Source: Nonomuraea glycinis
GTDB lineage: Bacteria > Actinomycetota > Actinomycetes > Streptosporangiales > Streptosporangiaceae
Length of the DNA: 64,000 bases
Assembly (NCBI RefSeq): GCF_014646515.1
Contig: NZ_BMNK01000018.1
Span: 62,001-126,000 of the forward strand
Direction: 5' to 3'
Positions 25,602 to 34,101 of this stretch are shown here, piece after piece. The notes beneath the pieces were generated by a model. That model made no database searches. It worked only from the letters and a program-made list of their open reading frames with translations, and was not told where the DNA came from. The stretch's first letter is position 1. Each line of letters opens with the position of its first letter. A program made the position numbers and the translations under genes.

Positions 25602-26150
25602 TCAGCGCTCGGCCCACTCGCCGTCCAGCGCGGCGTGGATGACGGAGTCGCGCCAGCCGGCCGGGGTGGACACGTGATGGCGCAGGCGGCCCTCCTCCAC
25701 CATGCCCGCGGTGAGCATGGCGAGCTGGGCCGGCAGGTTGGCGGGGGAGCGGGCGCCCCAGACGCGGTGCAGGCCGAGCTGCTTGAAGCCGAACGCCAGC
25801 AGCAGCCGGACCAGGTCCGTGCCCATGCCGCGTCCCCACCGGTCGGGGCGCAGGCCCAGGCCGATCTCGGCGCTGTGCGGGCGCTCGGCGTCAATGTGCA
25901 GGCGGGCCACGCCGATCACCTCCTGGCTCTCGACGTCGAGCACCGCCAGCACGTACAGCAGGCGCGGCTCGGCCGCCGCGGAGCGCACGCCCTCCTCGAC
26001 GAGCGCGGCGACCTGCTGGAGAGTACGGGGGGAGAAGGGCATGTACTGGGTCGCCTGGGGATCGCCGTAGACGGCGTGCAGCGCGGCGACGTCCGCCTCG
26101 GTGACCTCGCGAAGCCACAGACGCGTCCCGGTGCACACAACTTGCCGCAT
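25602..26150 (-). CDS. GNAT acetyltransferase (RimJ/RimL type)
   Basis: 182 residues from ATG at 26150. TGTRLWLREVTEADVAAL begins the fold; HSAEIGLGLRPDRWGRGMGT holds the acetyl-CoA loop, then AFGFKQLGLHRVWGARSPAN. Typical of Acetyltransf_3 enzymes that acetylate protein N-termini or small amines. The longer start at 26186 would run into the palindrome at 26179-26197, so the shorter start is preferred. Substrate unknown. Confidence 0.85.
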   Translation of the reverse strand: MRQVVCTGTRLWLREVTEADVAALHAVYGDPQATQYMPFSPRTLQQVAALVEEGVRSAAAEPRLLYVLAVLDVESQEVIGVARLHIDAERPHSAEIGLGLRPDRWGRGMGTDLVRLLLAFGFKQLGLHRVWGARSPANLPAQLAMLTAGMVEEGRLRHHVSTPAGWRDSVIHAALDGEWAER

Positions 26151-26178
26151 GCGCAGAAGGTAACGCGAGATCACCGAT

Positions 26179-26197
26179 CTTGACAAGCCTTGTCAAG
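26179..26197. promoter_or_regulatory. Perfect 8-bp palindrome between CbiX-like gene and GNAT gene
   Basis: CTTGACAA-GCC-TTGTCAAG overlaps the stop codon of the upstream gene and lies about 30 bases before the GNAT start. Read on the minus strand it contains TTGACA/TTGTCA, so it may be an operator covering a −35 box. No T tract supports a terminator. Confidence 0.45.
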
Positions 26198-26960
26198 TAG
26201 CGAGTTGACTCCCGTAAGCTCGCGCGACAAGTTCGGCGATGGCGCTGTGCGCGCCGAGCGGCTCGGCGTGTCCCGCGCCGGCCTGGCCGGCGGCCTTCTC
26301 CACGACGTCGGCGGGGGCCTCGTGGCCGATCAGGCAGGGGGCGATGGCCAGTCGCTCGGCGCCGGCCGCGCGCAGCCGCTCGGCCGCCAGCGGGACGCCG
26401 GGCTCGCTGTCGAGCGAGGCGGCGATCACCGGCAGGGTGAGCCGGGAGGCCAGCAGCACCGCGGTGGGCTGCACGGCGTGCACGGCCCGCTCACCGCCGA
26501 CCGTGCCGAGGATGACGCCGTCGACGGGGCTGTAGACGTTCAGCAGGCGAACGCGGTCGGCCCTGGCCAGGCCGCGCTCGGCGAGCCTGATGTGCAGCGC
26601 CTCCGCCAGCAGCGGGTGCGGGCCGAGGGCTTCGGTCACGGTCGCGCCGGATCCGCTCGCCGCGACGGCCTTGTTGATCTCCGCCAGGACGATCGGGTCG
26701 TCCCAGGTGACCAGAGGCACCACGACGGCCTGGCGGTCCGCCGGTAGCGATTCGGTCAGCGTGTCGACGGCGGTGAGCCGTACTTCGATCTGGGGGTTGT
26801 CCACGCGCACGACGGCGGCGATCTCGGCGGCCACGCCCGACGCGCTGCCCGGGGCGGCCAGCACGAGAACGGGCGCGTCCGGTGGCAGGGACGTGGGGAC
26901 GGGGCGTCGGTGGCGGCCGCCCCCCGGCCGGGGGGAACGTTCGCGTACAGGGAGGCTCAC
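26193..26960 (-). CDS. CbiX/SirB-type chelatase-family protein
   Basis: 255 residues from GTG at 26960; a longer reading frame exists but is not protein-like. APVLVLAAPGSASGVAAEIA, VVVPLVTWDDPIVLAEINKA, GATVTEALGPHPLLAEALHI and the second half RLTLPVIAASLDSEPGVPLA, ERLAIAPCLIGHEAPADVVE follow the two-lobe pattern of sirohydrochlorin chelatases. The usual metal-binding His of the first lobe (GHG near the start) is replaced by AAPGS, whereas LGPH and LIGHEA keep His. Ferro- or cobaltochelatase activity is therefore uncertain. No siroheme or cobalamin genes adjoin it. Confidence 0.7.
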   Translation of the reverse strand: MSLPVRERSPRPGGGRHRRPVPTSLPPDAPVLVLAAPGSASGVAAEIAAVVRVDNPQIEVRLTAVDTLTESLPADRQAVVVPLVTWDDPIVLAEINKAVAASGSGATVTEALGPHPLLAEALHIRLAERGLARADRVRLLNVYSPVDGVILGTVGGERAVHAVQPTAVLLASRLTLPVIAASLDSEPGVPLAAERLRAAGAERLAIAPCLIGHEAPADVVEKAAGQAGAGHAEPLGAHSAIAELVARAYGSQLAT

Positions 26961-27106
26961 AGGCGCGCAGTTTATGCGCAAAGGGGGTGCGACGTTCCAG
27001 AAAACGGCGGCGATTCCGTTACAACGGCCGGTAAATGTGACTAAGATCACGTCGAAACGCCCGAATACGTTGACTTACTGGCATAAAACGTCAGACTCAG
27101 CAGTAA

Positions 27107-27123
27107 CTAGAAACGCGTTCTAG
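27107..27123. promoter_or_regulatory. Palindrome before the MFS gene
   Basis: CTAGAA-ACGCG-TTCTAG lies 33 bases before the MFS start at 27156. It resembles TetR-family operators of the TAGAAC..GTTCTA type. No TetR gene is adjacent, so a distant regulator is implied. Confidence 0.45.
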
Positions 27124-27155
27124 AGCGACAGTCAACTCCGTCCCGGAGGATGGGA

Positions 27156-28439
27156 ATGAAGCCGTTCTATGTCCGCGAGCTCAGTGTCTACCCGGTGGGC
27201 GGCCGGCGGGTCCGCCTGCTGGCGATCGCGGTGCTGGCCAGCCTGGTGGCCAACTTCGAGACCACGATCGCCACGATCCTGCCCCTGCTGATGACCGACC
27301 TCGGCATGTCGCTGGAGGAGTACGGTCTGATCGCGGCCCTGTCGGTGCTGGTCGGCGGGCTGTCGGCGGGGGTCGGCGGCATTCTGTCCGACCGGTGGGG
27401 GCGGGTCGCTCTGCTGGTGCCGACGCTGACCGTCACCGCCGCGTGCAACTTCCTGCTCGCCACCGTCGACTCGGTCGGCTCCCTGCTCGCCGTCCGCTGC
27501 CTGATGCTGTTCATCGAGGGGGCGGGGATCACCATCACCGCGTCGCTGGTGCGCGACTTCTCCCCTCGGGTGGGGCGGGCGCAGGCGTTCGGGTTCTGGA
27601 CCTGGGGGCCGGTCGGCGCCTCGTTCCTGGCCTCCGCGCTGGCGAGCTTGACCCTGCCGCTGTTCGGCAACGCCTGGCAGTCGCAGGCGATCATCATGGG
27701 CATCGTCTCGCTGACGCTCTGCGCGATCATCATCTGGCAGATCGCCGAGCCGTCGGCCGCGCTCCGCGCGCAGGTGATGGGCGCCGAGTCGGCGGTCAGC
27801 GTCACCGAGAAGATCGACCCGGGCCGGGTCAGGGAGCTGTTCAGGCATCCGCACCTGTGGGCGCACGTGTTAGGCAACACCGGCTGGCAGGTGCTCTACT
27901 GGACCTTCGCCATCTTCGGCCAGACGATCCTGGTCACCTCCTTCGCCATGGACGCGGCCACCGCCAACGGCGTCGTGGCGCTCGGCATCGTGCTCAACGC
28001 GGTGGCCGTCATCCTGGTCGGGCGGATCTCGGACCGGCTGCAGCTGCGCAAACCCTTCACGGCGGCGGGGACGCTGCTGACCATCGCCGCGCTGGCCTAC
28101 TTCGTCGGCCTCTTCGGCCGTGACGTCTCCACCCCGCACGTCATCGTGGTCTGGGCGCTGCTCTACCTGGTGCTGGGCATCGCCTACGTGCCGTGGATGG
28201 CGAACTTCTCCGAGAACGCCGAGGACGTCGACGCCCGCCTGCAAGGGGCCGCGCTCGGCATCTGGGGGATGGTCGTCCGCGTCATGATCGTGGCCCTGCT
28301 GGTGATCTCGCCGCTGGTCGTCGCCGCCGGCGGGTGGCAAACCTGGCTGCTGGTCGCGCTGGCCGGCCAGGTGGTCTTCCTGGCCGCCATGCTCGTCTTC
28401 AAGGGCCGATGGCGGGCGGCGCCCAAGGTCGCCGCCTGA
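27156..28439 (+). CDS. Major facilitator superfamily transporter
   Basis: 427 residues, twelve predicted helices. The start is ATG 27156 with GGAGG six bases upstream. The loop between helices 2 and 3 shows GGILSDRWGRVALLVPTLTV, the MFS signature, and the mirror motif GRISDRLQLRKPF is in the second half. The family resembles AAHS/metabolite symporters or drug exporters; the substrate is unknown. A palindrome lies before it and a repeat-plus-hairpin terminator after it. Confidence 0.9.
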   Translation: MKPFYVRELSVYPVGGRRVRLLAIAVLASLVANFETTIATILPLLMTDLGMSLEEYGLIAALSVLVGGLSAGVGGILSDRWGRVALLVPTLTVTAACNFLLATVDSVGSLLAVRCLMLFIEGAGITITASLVRDFSPRVGRAQAFGFWTWGPVGASFLASALASLTLPLFGNAWQSQAIIMGIVSLTLCAIIIWQIAEPSAALRAQVMGAESAVSVTEKIDPGRVRELFRHPHLWAHVLGNTGWQVLYWTFAIFGQTILVTSFAMDAATANGVVALGIVLNAVAVILVGRISDRLQLRKPFTAAGTLLTIAALAYFVGLFGRDVSTPHVIVVWALLYLVLGIAYVPWMANFSENAEDVDARLQGAALGIWGMVVRVMIVALLVISPLVVAAGGWQTWLLVALAGQVVFLAAMLVFKGRWRAAPKVAA

Positions 28440-28547
28440 GGGGACGAGCCCGCCGTCCGGGGAGGTCTGAGGGGACGAGCCCGCCGTCCGGGGGAGGCTT
28501 GAGGGACGAGCCCGCCGTCCGGGGAGGCCGTGCCGGACGGCGGGCGC
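28438..28547. repeat. Three ~31-bp direct repeats ending in a 13-bp terminator stem
   Basis: GGGACGAGCCCGCCGTCCGG plus about ten bases is repeated three times (about 28440, 28471 and 28502). The last copy pairs with a single inverted copy: GCCCGCCGTCCGG-N10-CCGGACGGCGGGC (about 28510-28547). It lies between convergent genes and works as a bidirectional terminator; any of the three copies could form the 5' arm. Confidence 0.8.
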
Positions 28548-28564
28548 CCCCGCCACGGGAATGG

Positions 28565-29497
28565 TCAGCGAGTGGGCACCACCACTGCCTGCGGGTTGCC
28601 GGGGGCGTAGACGGTGATCCCCTGCGGCAGCGCCTTCAGCTTGTCGATCTCCGCGCAGGCCGGGCACTTGTCGTAGCCGTTCTGCCTGGCCTGGTTCGCG
28701 TCCGCCTCCGCCCTGGCCTGCGCCACCCTGGCCTGCGCCTCCGAGACGGCGGCGTTGGCGGCCAGCGAGCGGTCCACCGCCTGCTGCACCTCCCCGGGCA
28801 GGGTGACCTTCACCAGGGTGAACCGCAGGCCGGTCAGGAAGTCGCCGCCCAGCGTCCGCGGCAGGTCGCGGGCGAGCGCGGCGTTGACGCCGTTCTGCAC
28901 CGTGGCGATGTTGATGTTGCTGTCCCGCGCCTTGAGCGCGGAGCTCTCCAGCAGCGCGCACGACGGCACCAGCTCGGCGCAGCGCATGGCCCCGACCTGG
29001 GCGCGCAGCGCGTTGTCGATCACCGGCCGGACCGCCTGGCCGAAGAAGGCGGACCAGCCCTCGTCGCCGTCCCACGCGTACAGGGAGCTGTCGTCCTGAC
29101 TGCGGTAGGTACGGGTGCCGTACTTGTCGTCGAACGACTTCAGCGTCGCGTGGTCCAGGTTGAGCGTGAAGTAGAGGGTGCCTTCGATGCCCACGTTCAC
29201 GCCGTCGCTGCTGGGCACCGTCACCACGTCCACGCCGAGGGTGGTGGCGCGCTTGGCGTCCGCGGTGATCGTGTAGAACCGCTGCTGCGCCGGGTAGCTG
29301 TGCGTGGACGACCACAGGCCGGCCCAGGTCAGGCCGGAGCCGGGGTCGATCACCTGGCGGATCCGGGTGTCGTCGAACGGGCCGCCGTCACGGACCACGG
29401 TGACGACGCCGGGGTCGGTGCTCTCCAGGCCGGTGACGACCCCGAGCAGGAGAGGGAGCGCGATGATGGCGGCCACGACGGCCAGGACTGTCCTCAA
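28565..29497 (-). CDS. SPFH/band-7 (prohibitin-like) membrane protein
   Basis: 310 residues. One N-terminal helix (TVLAVVAAIIALPLLLGVVT) anchors an SPFH domain: SGLTWAGLWSSTHSYPAQQR, TTLGVDVVTVPSSDGVNVGI, EGTLYFTLNLDHATLKSFDD. An Ala/Glu/Gln-rich coiled coil follows (about 235-275), then a CPAC pair that could bind metal or form a disulphide, and an exposed tail. Such proteins oligomerise in membrane microdomains and scaffold proteases or transporters. Same strand as, and 73 nt before in coordinate terms, the MHS transporter gene. Confidence 0.85.
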   Translation of the reverse strand: MRTVLAVVAAIIALPLLLGVVTGLESTDPGVVTVVRDGGPFDDTRIRQVIDPGSGLTWAGLWSSTHSYPAQQRFYTITADAKRATTLGVDVVTVPSSDGVNVGIEGTLYFTLNLDHATLKSFDDKYGTRTYRSQDDSSLYAWDGDEGWSAFFGQAVRPVIDNALRAQVGAMRCAELVPSCALLESSALKARDSNINIATVQNGVNAALARDLPRTLGGDFLTGLRFTLVKVTLPGEVQQAVDRSLAANAAVSEAQARVAQARAEADANQARQNGYDKCPACAEIDKLKALPQGITVYAPGNPQAVVVPTR

Positions 29498-29570
29498 CTC
29501 GGGCCTCCACGCGGGCGGCGGTGGCAGCCGCCGCCCGCGGCTTTCGCGGCGAACTTTCGGAGGGACGACC

Positions 29571-30866
29571 TCAGACGTGCTGCGGCACGTCGGCGGGGTC
29601 GAGGTCGTGGGACTCCGGCGCGATGGCCAGGCCCACGGCGGTGATGGCCAGCGCGGCCACCACGTAGACGGACACCGCGACGGTGGTGCCGAAGGAGTCG
29701 AACAGCTTGATCGCGATGATCGGGGCGAGCCCGCCGCCCACGATCCCGGCGACCTGGTAGCCCATCGAGGCCCCGCTGTAGCGCAACCTGGTGCTGAACA
29801 GCTCGGCGATGAAGGCCGCCTGCGGGCCGTACATCGCGGCGTGGCAGAGCAGCGCCACGGCGGCGGCGAGCACGATCAGCGGGAAGGATCTGGTCTCCAG
29901 CAGCGGGAAGAACGCGAACACCCAGATCGCGGCGCCGATGACGCCCGCCAGGTAGACCCGCCGCCGGCCGAAGCGGTCCGACATCGAGCCGAACAGCGGG
30001 ATGAGCCCCAGTTGCAGCGCCGAGGCGATCAGCACCGCGTTCAGCCCGAGGTCGCGGTCGAGGCCCAGCGGGCCGGTCAGGTAGACCAGGATGTAGGCGG
30101 TGAAGGTGTAGAAGGCCACGTCCACGCCGATGCGCGCGGTGAAGGCCGACAGCAGCGCCCGGGGGTGCGTGCGCAGCACCTCGACCAGCGGCATCCTGGC
30201 CTTCGCGCCCTTCTGCTCGACCTGGGCGAACAGCGGCGACTCGGTGATCCGCAGCCGTACCCAGAGGCCGACGAACACCAGCACGCCCGACAGCAGGAAC
30301 GGCACCCGCCAGCCCCATGACAGGAAGGCCGCGTCGGACAGCGTGGCCGACAGGATGGTGAGCAGCGCGGTCGCCAGCACATAGCCGGCGGGCACGCCGA
30401 CCTGCGGCCAGCTCGCGTTGAAGCCACGGCGGCGCGGGTCGCCGTGCTCCAGCGACATGATCACGGCGCCACCCCACTCGCCGCCGAGCCCGAGGCCCTG
30501 CGCGAACCGGAGGACGGCCAGCATGATCGGCGCGAGCACGCCCACGCTGTCGTAGCCGGGCAGCACCCCGATGAGGAACGTGGAGATGCCCATCAGCAGC
30601 AGCGTCACGACCAGCACGGTCTTGCGGCCGTTGCGGTCGCCGAAGTGCCCGAAGATGATCCCGCCGAGCGGCCGGGCCACGAACGCGACCGCGTTGGTCG
30701 TCAGCGCCAGCAGGGTCGCGTTGAGCGGGTCGAAGGTAGGGAAGAACAACTTGCCGAAGACCAGCGTCGCCGCGGTGGTGTAGAGGAAGAAGTCGTACCA
30801 CTCAAGCGACGTGCCGATCAGACTCGCGAGGATCACCCGCCGGGTCTGTGGGGTGGAGCCTGCCAT
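29571..30866 (-). CDS. MHS-family MFS transporter (shikimate/proline-betaine type)
   Basis: 431 residues from ATG at 30866 with AGGAG upstream. Twelve helices. SLIGTSLEWYDFFLYTTAAT and VARPLGGIIFGHFGDRNGRK, followed by LRFAQGLGLGGEWGGAVI, are diagnostic for metabolite:H+ symporters. It imports an organic acid, betaine or similar solute. It is divergent from a FadR-type GntR regulator across an 88-bp region with an inverted repeat, so it is probably repressed by that regulator until its substrate appears. Confidence 0.92.
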   Translation of the reverse strand: MAGSTPQTRRVILASLIGTSLEWYDFFLYTTAATLVFGKLFFPTFDPLNATLLALTTNAVAFVARPLGGIIFGHFGDRNGRKTVLVVTLLLMGISTFLIGVLPGYDSVGVLAPIMLAVLRFAQGLGLGGEWGGAVIMSLEHGDPRRRGFNASWPQVGVPAGYVLATALLTILSATLSDAAFLSWGWRVPFLLSGVLVFVGLWVRLRITESPLFAQVEQKGAKARMPLVEVLRTHPRALLSAFTARIGVDVAFYTFTAYILVYLTGPLGLDRDLGLNAVLIASALQLGLIPLFGSMSDRFGRRRVYLAGVIGAAIWVFAFFPLLETRSFPLIVLAAAVALLCHAAMYGPQAAFIAELFSTRLRYSGASMGYQVAGIVGGGLAPIIAIKLFDSFGTTVAVSVYVVAALAITAVGLAIAPESHDLDPADVPQHV

Positions 30867-30905
30867 CCCTCGCTCCTTCCGTGGGGGGACTGGTTCCACC
30901 ATAAA

Positions 30906-30944
30906 AATCGTTGAACAATTCGACAAGGGTTTTGTTCAATGATT
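30906..30944. promoter_or_regulatory. Inverted repeat between MHS transporter and GntR regulator
   Basis: AATCgTTGAACAA (30906-30918) is mirrored by TTGTTCAAtGATT (30932-30944) with a 13-bp centre. It covers the middle of the 88-bp divergent region and is the natural operator of the GntR protein. Confidence 0.6.
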
Positions 30945-30954
30945 TCCTGAATCC

Positions 30955-31635
30955 GTGAAAGACGCCGCCGCCGACCTCGCGCAGGACCGCTCGCGTCTCG
31001 GACGTAGCAGCACGGCCGAGCGCGTGGCGGACATCCTGCGTGACCGCATCATCGAAGGCCTGTTCAAGCCCGGCCAGCGTCTGTCGGAGGAGTCGATCTG
31101 CGAGGCGCTCGGCGTGTCGCGCAACACGCTGCGCGAGGCCTTCCGGCTCCTCAGCCACGAGCGGCTGCTCGACCACCGGCTCAACCGGGGCGTGTTCGTG
31201 CGGGTCCTGTCCGCCGAGGACGTCGCCGACCTCTACCAGGTGCGCCGGGTGATCGAGGGCATGGCCGTGCGCCGCAAGCCGACCGAGCAGGCCCTGCGGG
31301 TGATAAGAGAGGCGGTCGCCGACGCCGAGCGGGCCGCGGGGGACGACGACTGGCAGGCCGTCGGCACCGCCAACATCCGCTTCCACCAGGCTCTGGTGAC
31401 GCTCAACGACAGCCCCAGGCTCAACGAGGCGATGCGGCAGCTGCTGGCCGAGCTGCGGCTCGTCTTCCATGTCATGGAGAATCCGCGCGCCTTCCACGAG
31501 CCGTTCGTGGCGCGCAACCGCGAGCTGCTGGCGCTCATCGAGGCCGGCGAGCCCGACCGGGCCGCCGCCGCCCTGGACGCCTACCTCGACCACGCCGAGC
31601 AGTTGCTCATGCACGCCTACGAGCCGAACCGCTAA
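30955..31635 (+). CDS. GntR-family (FadR/FCD) transcriptional regulator
   Basis: 226 residues from GTG. The winged HTH (about 18-80) shows AERVADILRDRIIEGLFKPG, ICEALGVSRNTLREAFRLL and an ERLLDHRLNRGVFV wing. The FCD ligand domain follows, with metal-ligand-like residues in IRFHQALVTLNDS, LRLVFHVMENP and LDAYLDHAEQLL. It probably senses a carboxylate and controls the divergent MHS transporter. The DUF2203 gene follows after 9 nt, so the two are likely co-transcribed. Confidence 0.92.
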   Translation: MKDAAADLAQDRSRLGRSSTAERVADILRDRIIEGLFKPGQRLSEESICEALGVSRNTLREAFRLLSHERLLDHRLNRGVFVRVLSAEDVADLYQVRRVIEGMAVRRKPTEQALRVIREAVADAERAAGDDDWQAVGTANIRFHQALVTLNDSPRLNEAMRQLLAELRLVFHVMENPRAFHEPFVARNRELLALIEAGEPDRAAAALDAYLDHAEQLLMHAYEPNR

Positions 31636-31644
31636 CGTTCCCGG

Positions 31645-32010
31645 ATGGACAGGCTTTTCACTCTCGACGAGGCCCGGGCACTGATGCCGTCGATCATCGA
31701 GGACGCCCGCAAGCTCATCGCCGCGCGCGCCGACCTCGCCGAGATCGCCTTCGACCGTGACACCCCCGGCGGCTCCCGCCTCGGCGGGCTGCCGGAGCTC
31801 AAGGCCGCCGAGGCACGCATCCAGGAGATCGTGAGCGCCTGGAGCGAGCAGGGCGTGGAGGTGAAGGGCATCGCGCCCTTGCTGCTGGACTTCCCCTCGG
31901 TGCTCGACGGCGTGTCCGTGCGCCTGTGCTGGATCGAGCCCGAGCCGGAGCTCGGCTGGTACCACCGCAGCGAGCTCGGCTTCCCTGGCCGCCGCCCGCT
32001 GCCGTCCTGA
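31645..32010 (+). CDS. DUF2203 family protein
   Basis: 121 residues. LFTLDEARALMPSIIEDARK, an EQGVEVKGIAPLLLDFPSV core and the closing RLCWIEPEPELGWYHRSELG plus FPGRRPL are the standard DUF2203 pattern. Cytoplasmic, function unknown in the family. It follows the GntR gene closely. Confidence 0.88.
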   Translation: MDRLFTLDEARALMPSIIEDARKLIAARADLAEIAFDRDTPGGSRLGGLPELKAAEARIQEIVSAWSEQGVEVKGIAPLLLDFPSVLDGVSVRLCWIEPEPELGWYHRSELGFPGRRPLPS

Positions 32011-32088
32011 CCTCGCCGAAGCGTGTCCGACCTGTGACAACCGGTCAGTGAGCTGCCGACTCTAAATGGGTGAGCGAAAGGAACACCC

Positions 32089-33093
32089 ATGAGGCTCACC
32101 TCTGCGACCGCCGCCCTCCTGGCGTCCGCGGTCCTCGCCGGGGCGGTGGCCGCACCAGCCTCCGCGCACACCCGCACCGGCCCCTCACTCGCCCCGACCG
32201 GCCCCTCACTCGCGCGGGCGGTCTGGATCAAAGCCTGCGGCGGCAACCCGTGCGGACACTGGCGGCTCAAGCTGCGCGACGGCCGCACGATCACCGTCCC
32301 CGACGCCGCCGCGACCAAGGTGGACGCCCGCGGCAGGCGCACCACCGACATCGGCGTCTTCGCCGTCAGCGGCGACGGCCGGACCGTTCTCTACGAGCGG
32401 GCATCCGATCACCGCCTGGTCGTCCGTCCGGTCGCGGGCGGCCCCGGCACCGCGCTGCCCCGCTCGCTGGCGCCCAGGAGCACCGCCTCGATCACCGTGC
32501 AGCTGTCACCCGCCGGGGACCGGGTGCTGGTCGACCACGGGGACGAGCACGGACGCGTGCCGACCAAGGTCTTCACCGTCGGGACCGGCGAAACCACCGA
32601 GCTGCCCGGCCGCGACAGACCGCTCGGCTTCAGCGCCGACGGCGACGAGGTGCTGACCCGGCGCGACGGCGGCGACAACACCGCCACCCTGGTCGCGCAC
32701 CGGCTCGACGGCACCTCGACCAGGCGCACGCCGCCCCAGGTCGTGGAGCGAGCCGCCGTCACGACGCTGGCCGCCGACGGCAGGACGGTCGCCGCGTTCA
32801 TCTGGGGTGACAGCGAGAAGAAGAGGGCGCCACGGCTGCGTCTGTACGACCTGGAGACCGGGGAGCTCTCCAAGGGCGTGGACCTGGCGCTCACCCCGGC
32901 CGGCACGCCGTACTCCGCCCGCTGGACGGCGGACGGCGGGCTCACCGCCCTGGTGACGACGGAGCACGACGGCGGGGCAGCGGTGGTACGGGTGCTCACC
33001 GTCGACCCCGGGACGGGCGCCGTCAAGCAGCGCGACACGTACACGATCGGCAAGTCCAGGTACGCCTTCTACGCGGCGGGAGAGACGGCATGA
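32089..33093 (+). CDS. Secreted beta-propeller-like protein, paralogue 1
   Basis: 334 residues. MRLTSATAALLASAVLAGAV with cleavage near ASA-HT is a Sec signal. The mature part has a short header CGGNPCGHWRLKLRDG and then repeating beta-blade units containing 'xSGDGRTVLYER', 'LSPAGDRVLVDH', 'FSADGDEVLTRR' and 'LAADGRTVAAFI', the WD40/TolB-like propeller spacing. No catalytic residues are evident. It overlaps the next gene by ATGA and shares its header motif and layout, so the two arose by tandem duplication. Confidence 0.75.
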   Translation: MRLTSATAALLASAVLAGAVAAPASAHTRTGPSLAPTGPSLARAVWIKACGGNPCGHWRLKLRDGRTITVPDAAATKVDARGRRTTDIGVFAVSGDGRTVLYERASDHRLVVRPVAGGPGTALPRSLAPRSTASITVQLSPAGDRVLVDHGDEHGRVPTKVFTVGTGETTELPGRDRPLGFSADGDEVLTRRDGGDNTATLVAHRLDGTSTRRTPPQVVERAAVTTLAADGRTVAAFIWGDSEKKRAPRLRLYDLETGELSKGVDLALTPAGTPYSARWTADGGLTALVTTEHDGGAAVVRVLTVDPGTGAVKQRDTYTIGKSRYAFYAAGETA

Positions 33094-34052
33094 GAATCAC
33101 GATCGCCCTGCTGGCCGCCGCGATGCTCGCGGCGCCGATGACCGCCCCGGCCGCCGCGCAGGCGGAGCCGCACCACCACGAGAGCATCCGGTACGCCTCC
33201 GTCAAGGGCTGCACGATCAAGGGAGGCGGTGAGGTCCCCTGCGGCCACTGGCGTCTGGTCCTGCACAGCGGAGAGCGGCGCGTCCTGCGTGACGCCCAGG
33301 TCGTGGCCCGGCTGGCGAACGGCAAGTCCGCCGTCTACCCGCCCGCCCCGATCTCCGTCAGCGGCGACGGCCAGAAGGTCGCCTACCTCACCCGTGCCGG
33401 TGGCCTGGCCGTACGGACCCTGGACGGTGACGTCAAGCTGCTGCCCGCCGGCGCGCTGCCCCGCCGGGACCAGGAGTTGATCAAGCTGCAGCTGTCCGGC
33501 GACGGGTCCAGGCTCGCCGTCGGCGTCAGCGGCGACCGCTACGGGACCCGCGTCTACGACACCGCCAGCGGCGCCCGGCTGGGCAGCATCGCCGGGCCGC
33601 ACCAGCTGGCCGGGTTCAGCGGGGACAGCGGGGAGCTGCTCACGACCCTGAACGGCGAGGAGGAGGTCACCGACCTGGCCGTCAACGCCGACACCGGCGA
33701 GCGGCTCACCCGCGTCACCCCACCGCAGATCATCGTCGGCAACGCCCCGCAGGCCCTGTCCGGCGACGGCCGGACCGTCGCCGTCCTCACCGCCGGAAAA
33801 TCCCGGCTCGTGCTGTACGACGCGCAGACGGACCAGCTGCTCAAGCGGCAGCGGGTCAAGCTGCCGGCCGGTGAGGTGCACATGCTCGACTGGACCGGTG
33901 ACCGGCAGGTGACCGTGCACCTGCTGCGATCCGTGGGCAAGGAGAGCCGGATGGTGATCGCGCAGATGGACACCGAGACCGGCGCGGTCACCATCAGGGA
34001 CCGCTACACGCTCCTGAAGGACACCTTCGTCTTCGCCTCCTGCGGCGGCTGA
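33090..34052 (+). CDS. Secreted beta-propeller-like protein, paralogue 2
   Basis: 320 residues starting in an ATGA overlap with paralogue 1. Signal peptide MRITIALLAAAMLAAPMTAP with cleavage near AAA-QA. The header EVPCGHWRLVLHSGERRVLR matches the first protein, as do blades 'VSGDGQKVAYLT', 'LSGDGSRLAVGV', 'FSGDSGELLTTL' and 'LSGDGRTVAVLT'. The paired Cys of the header (here also CTIKG) may form a disulphide. Function unknown; a pair of secreted propellers may act as a hetero-complex. Confidence 0.75.
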   Translation: MRITIALLAAAMLAAPMTAPAAAQAEPHHHESIRYASVKGCTIKGGGEVPCGHWRLVLHSGERRVLRDAQVVARLANGKSAVYPPAPISVSGDGQKVAYLTRAGGLAVRTLDGDVKLLPAGALPRRDQELIKLQLSGDGSRLAVGVSGDRYGTRVYDTASGARLGSIAGPHQLAGFSGDSGELLTTLNGEEEVTDLAVNADTGERLTRVTPPQIIVGNAPQALSGDGRTVAVLTAGKSRLVLYDAQTDQLLKRQRVKLPAGEVHMLDWTGDRQVTVHLLRSVGKESRMVIAQMDTETGAVTIRDRYTLLKDTFVFASCGG

Positions 34053-34057
34053 GAACG

Positions 34058-34089
34058 GGTCGGGCGGTGCGGATTCCCGCCGCCCGACC
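34058..34089. terminator. Bidirectional terminator
   Basis: GGTCGGGCGG-N12-CCGCCCGACC between the convergent propeller gene and the peptidase gene; a perfect 10-bp stem. Confidence 0.7.
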
Positions 34090-34101
34090 GTCTTCGCGTG
34101 C

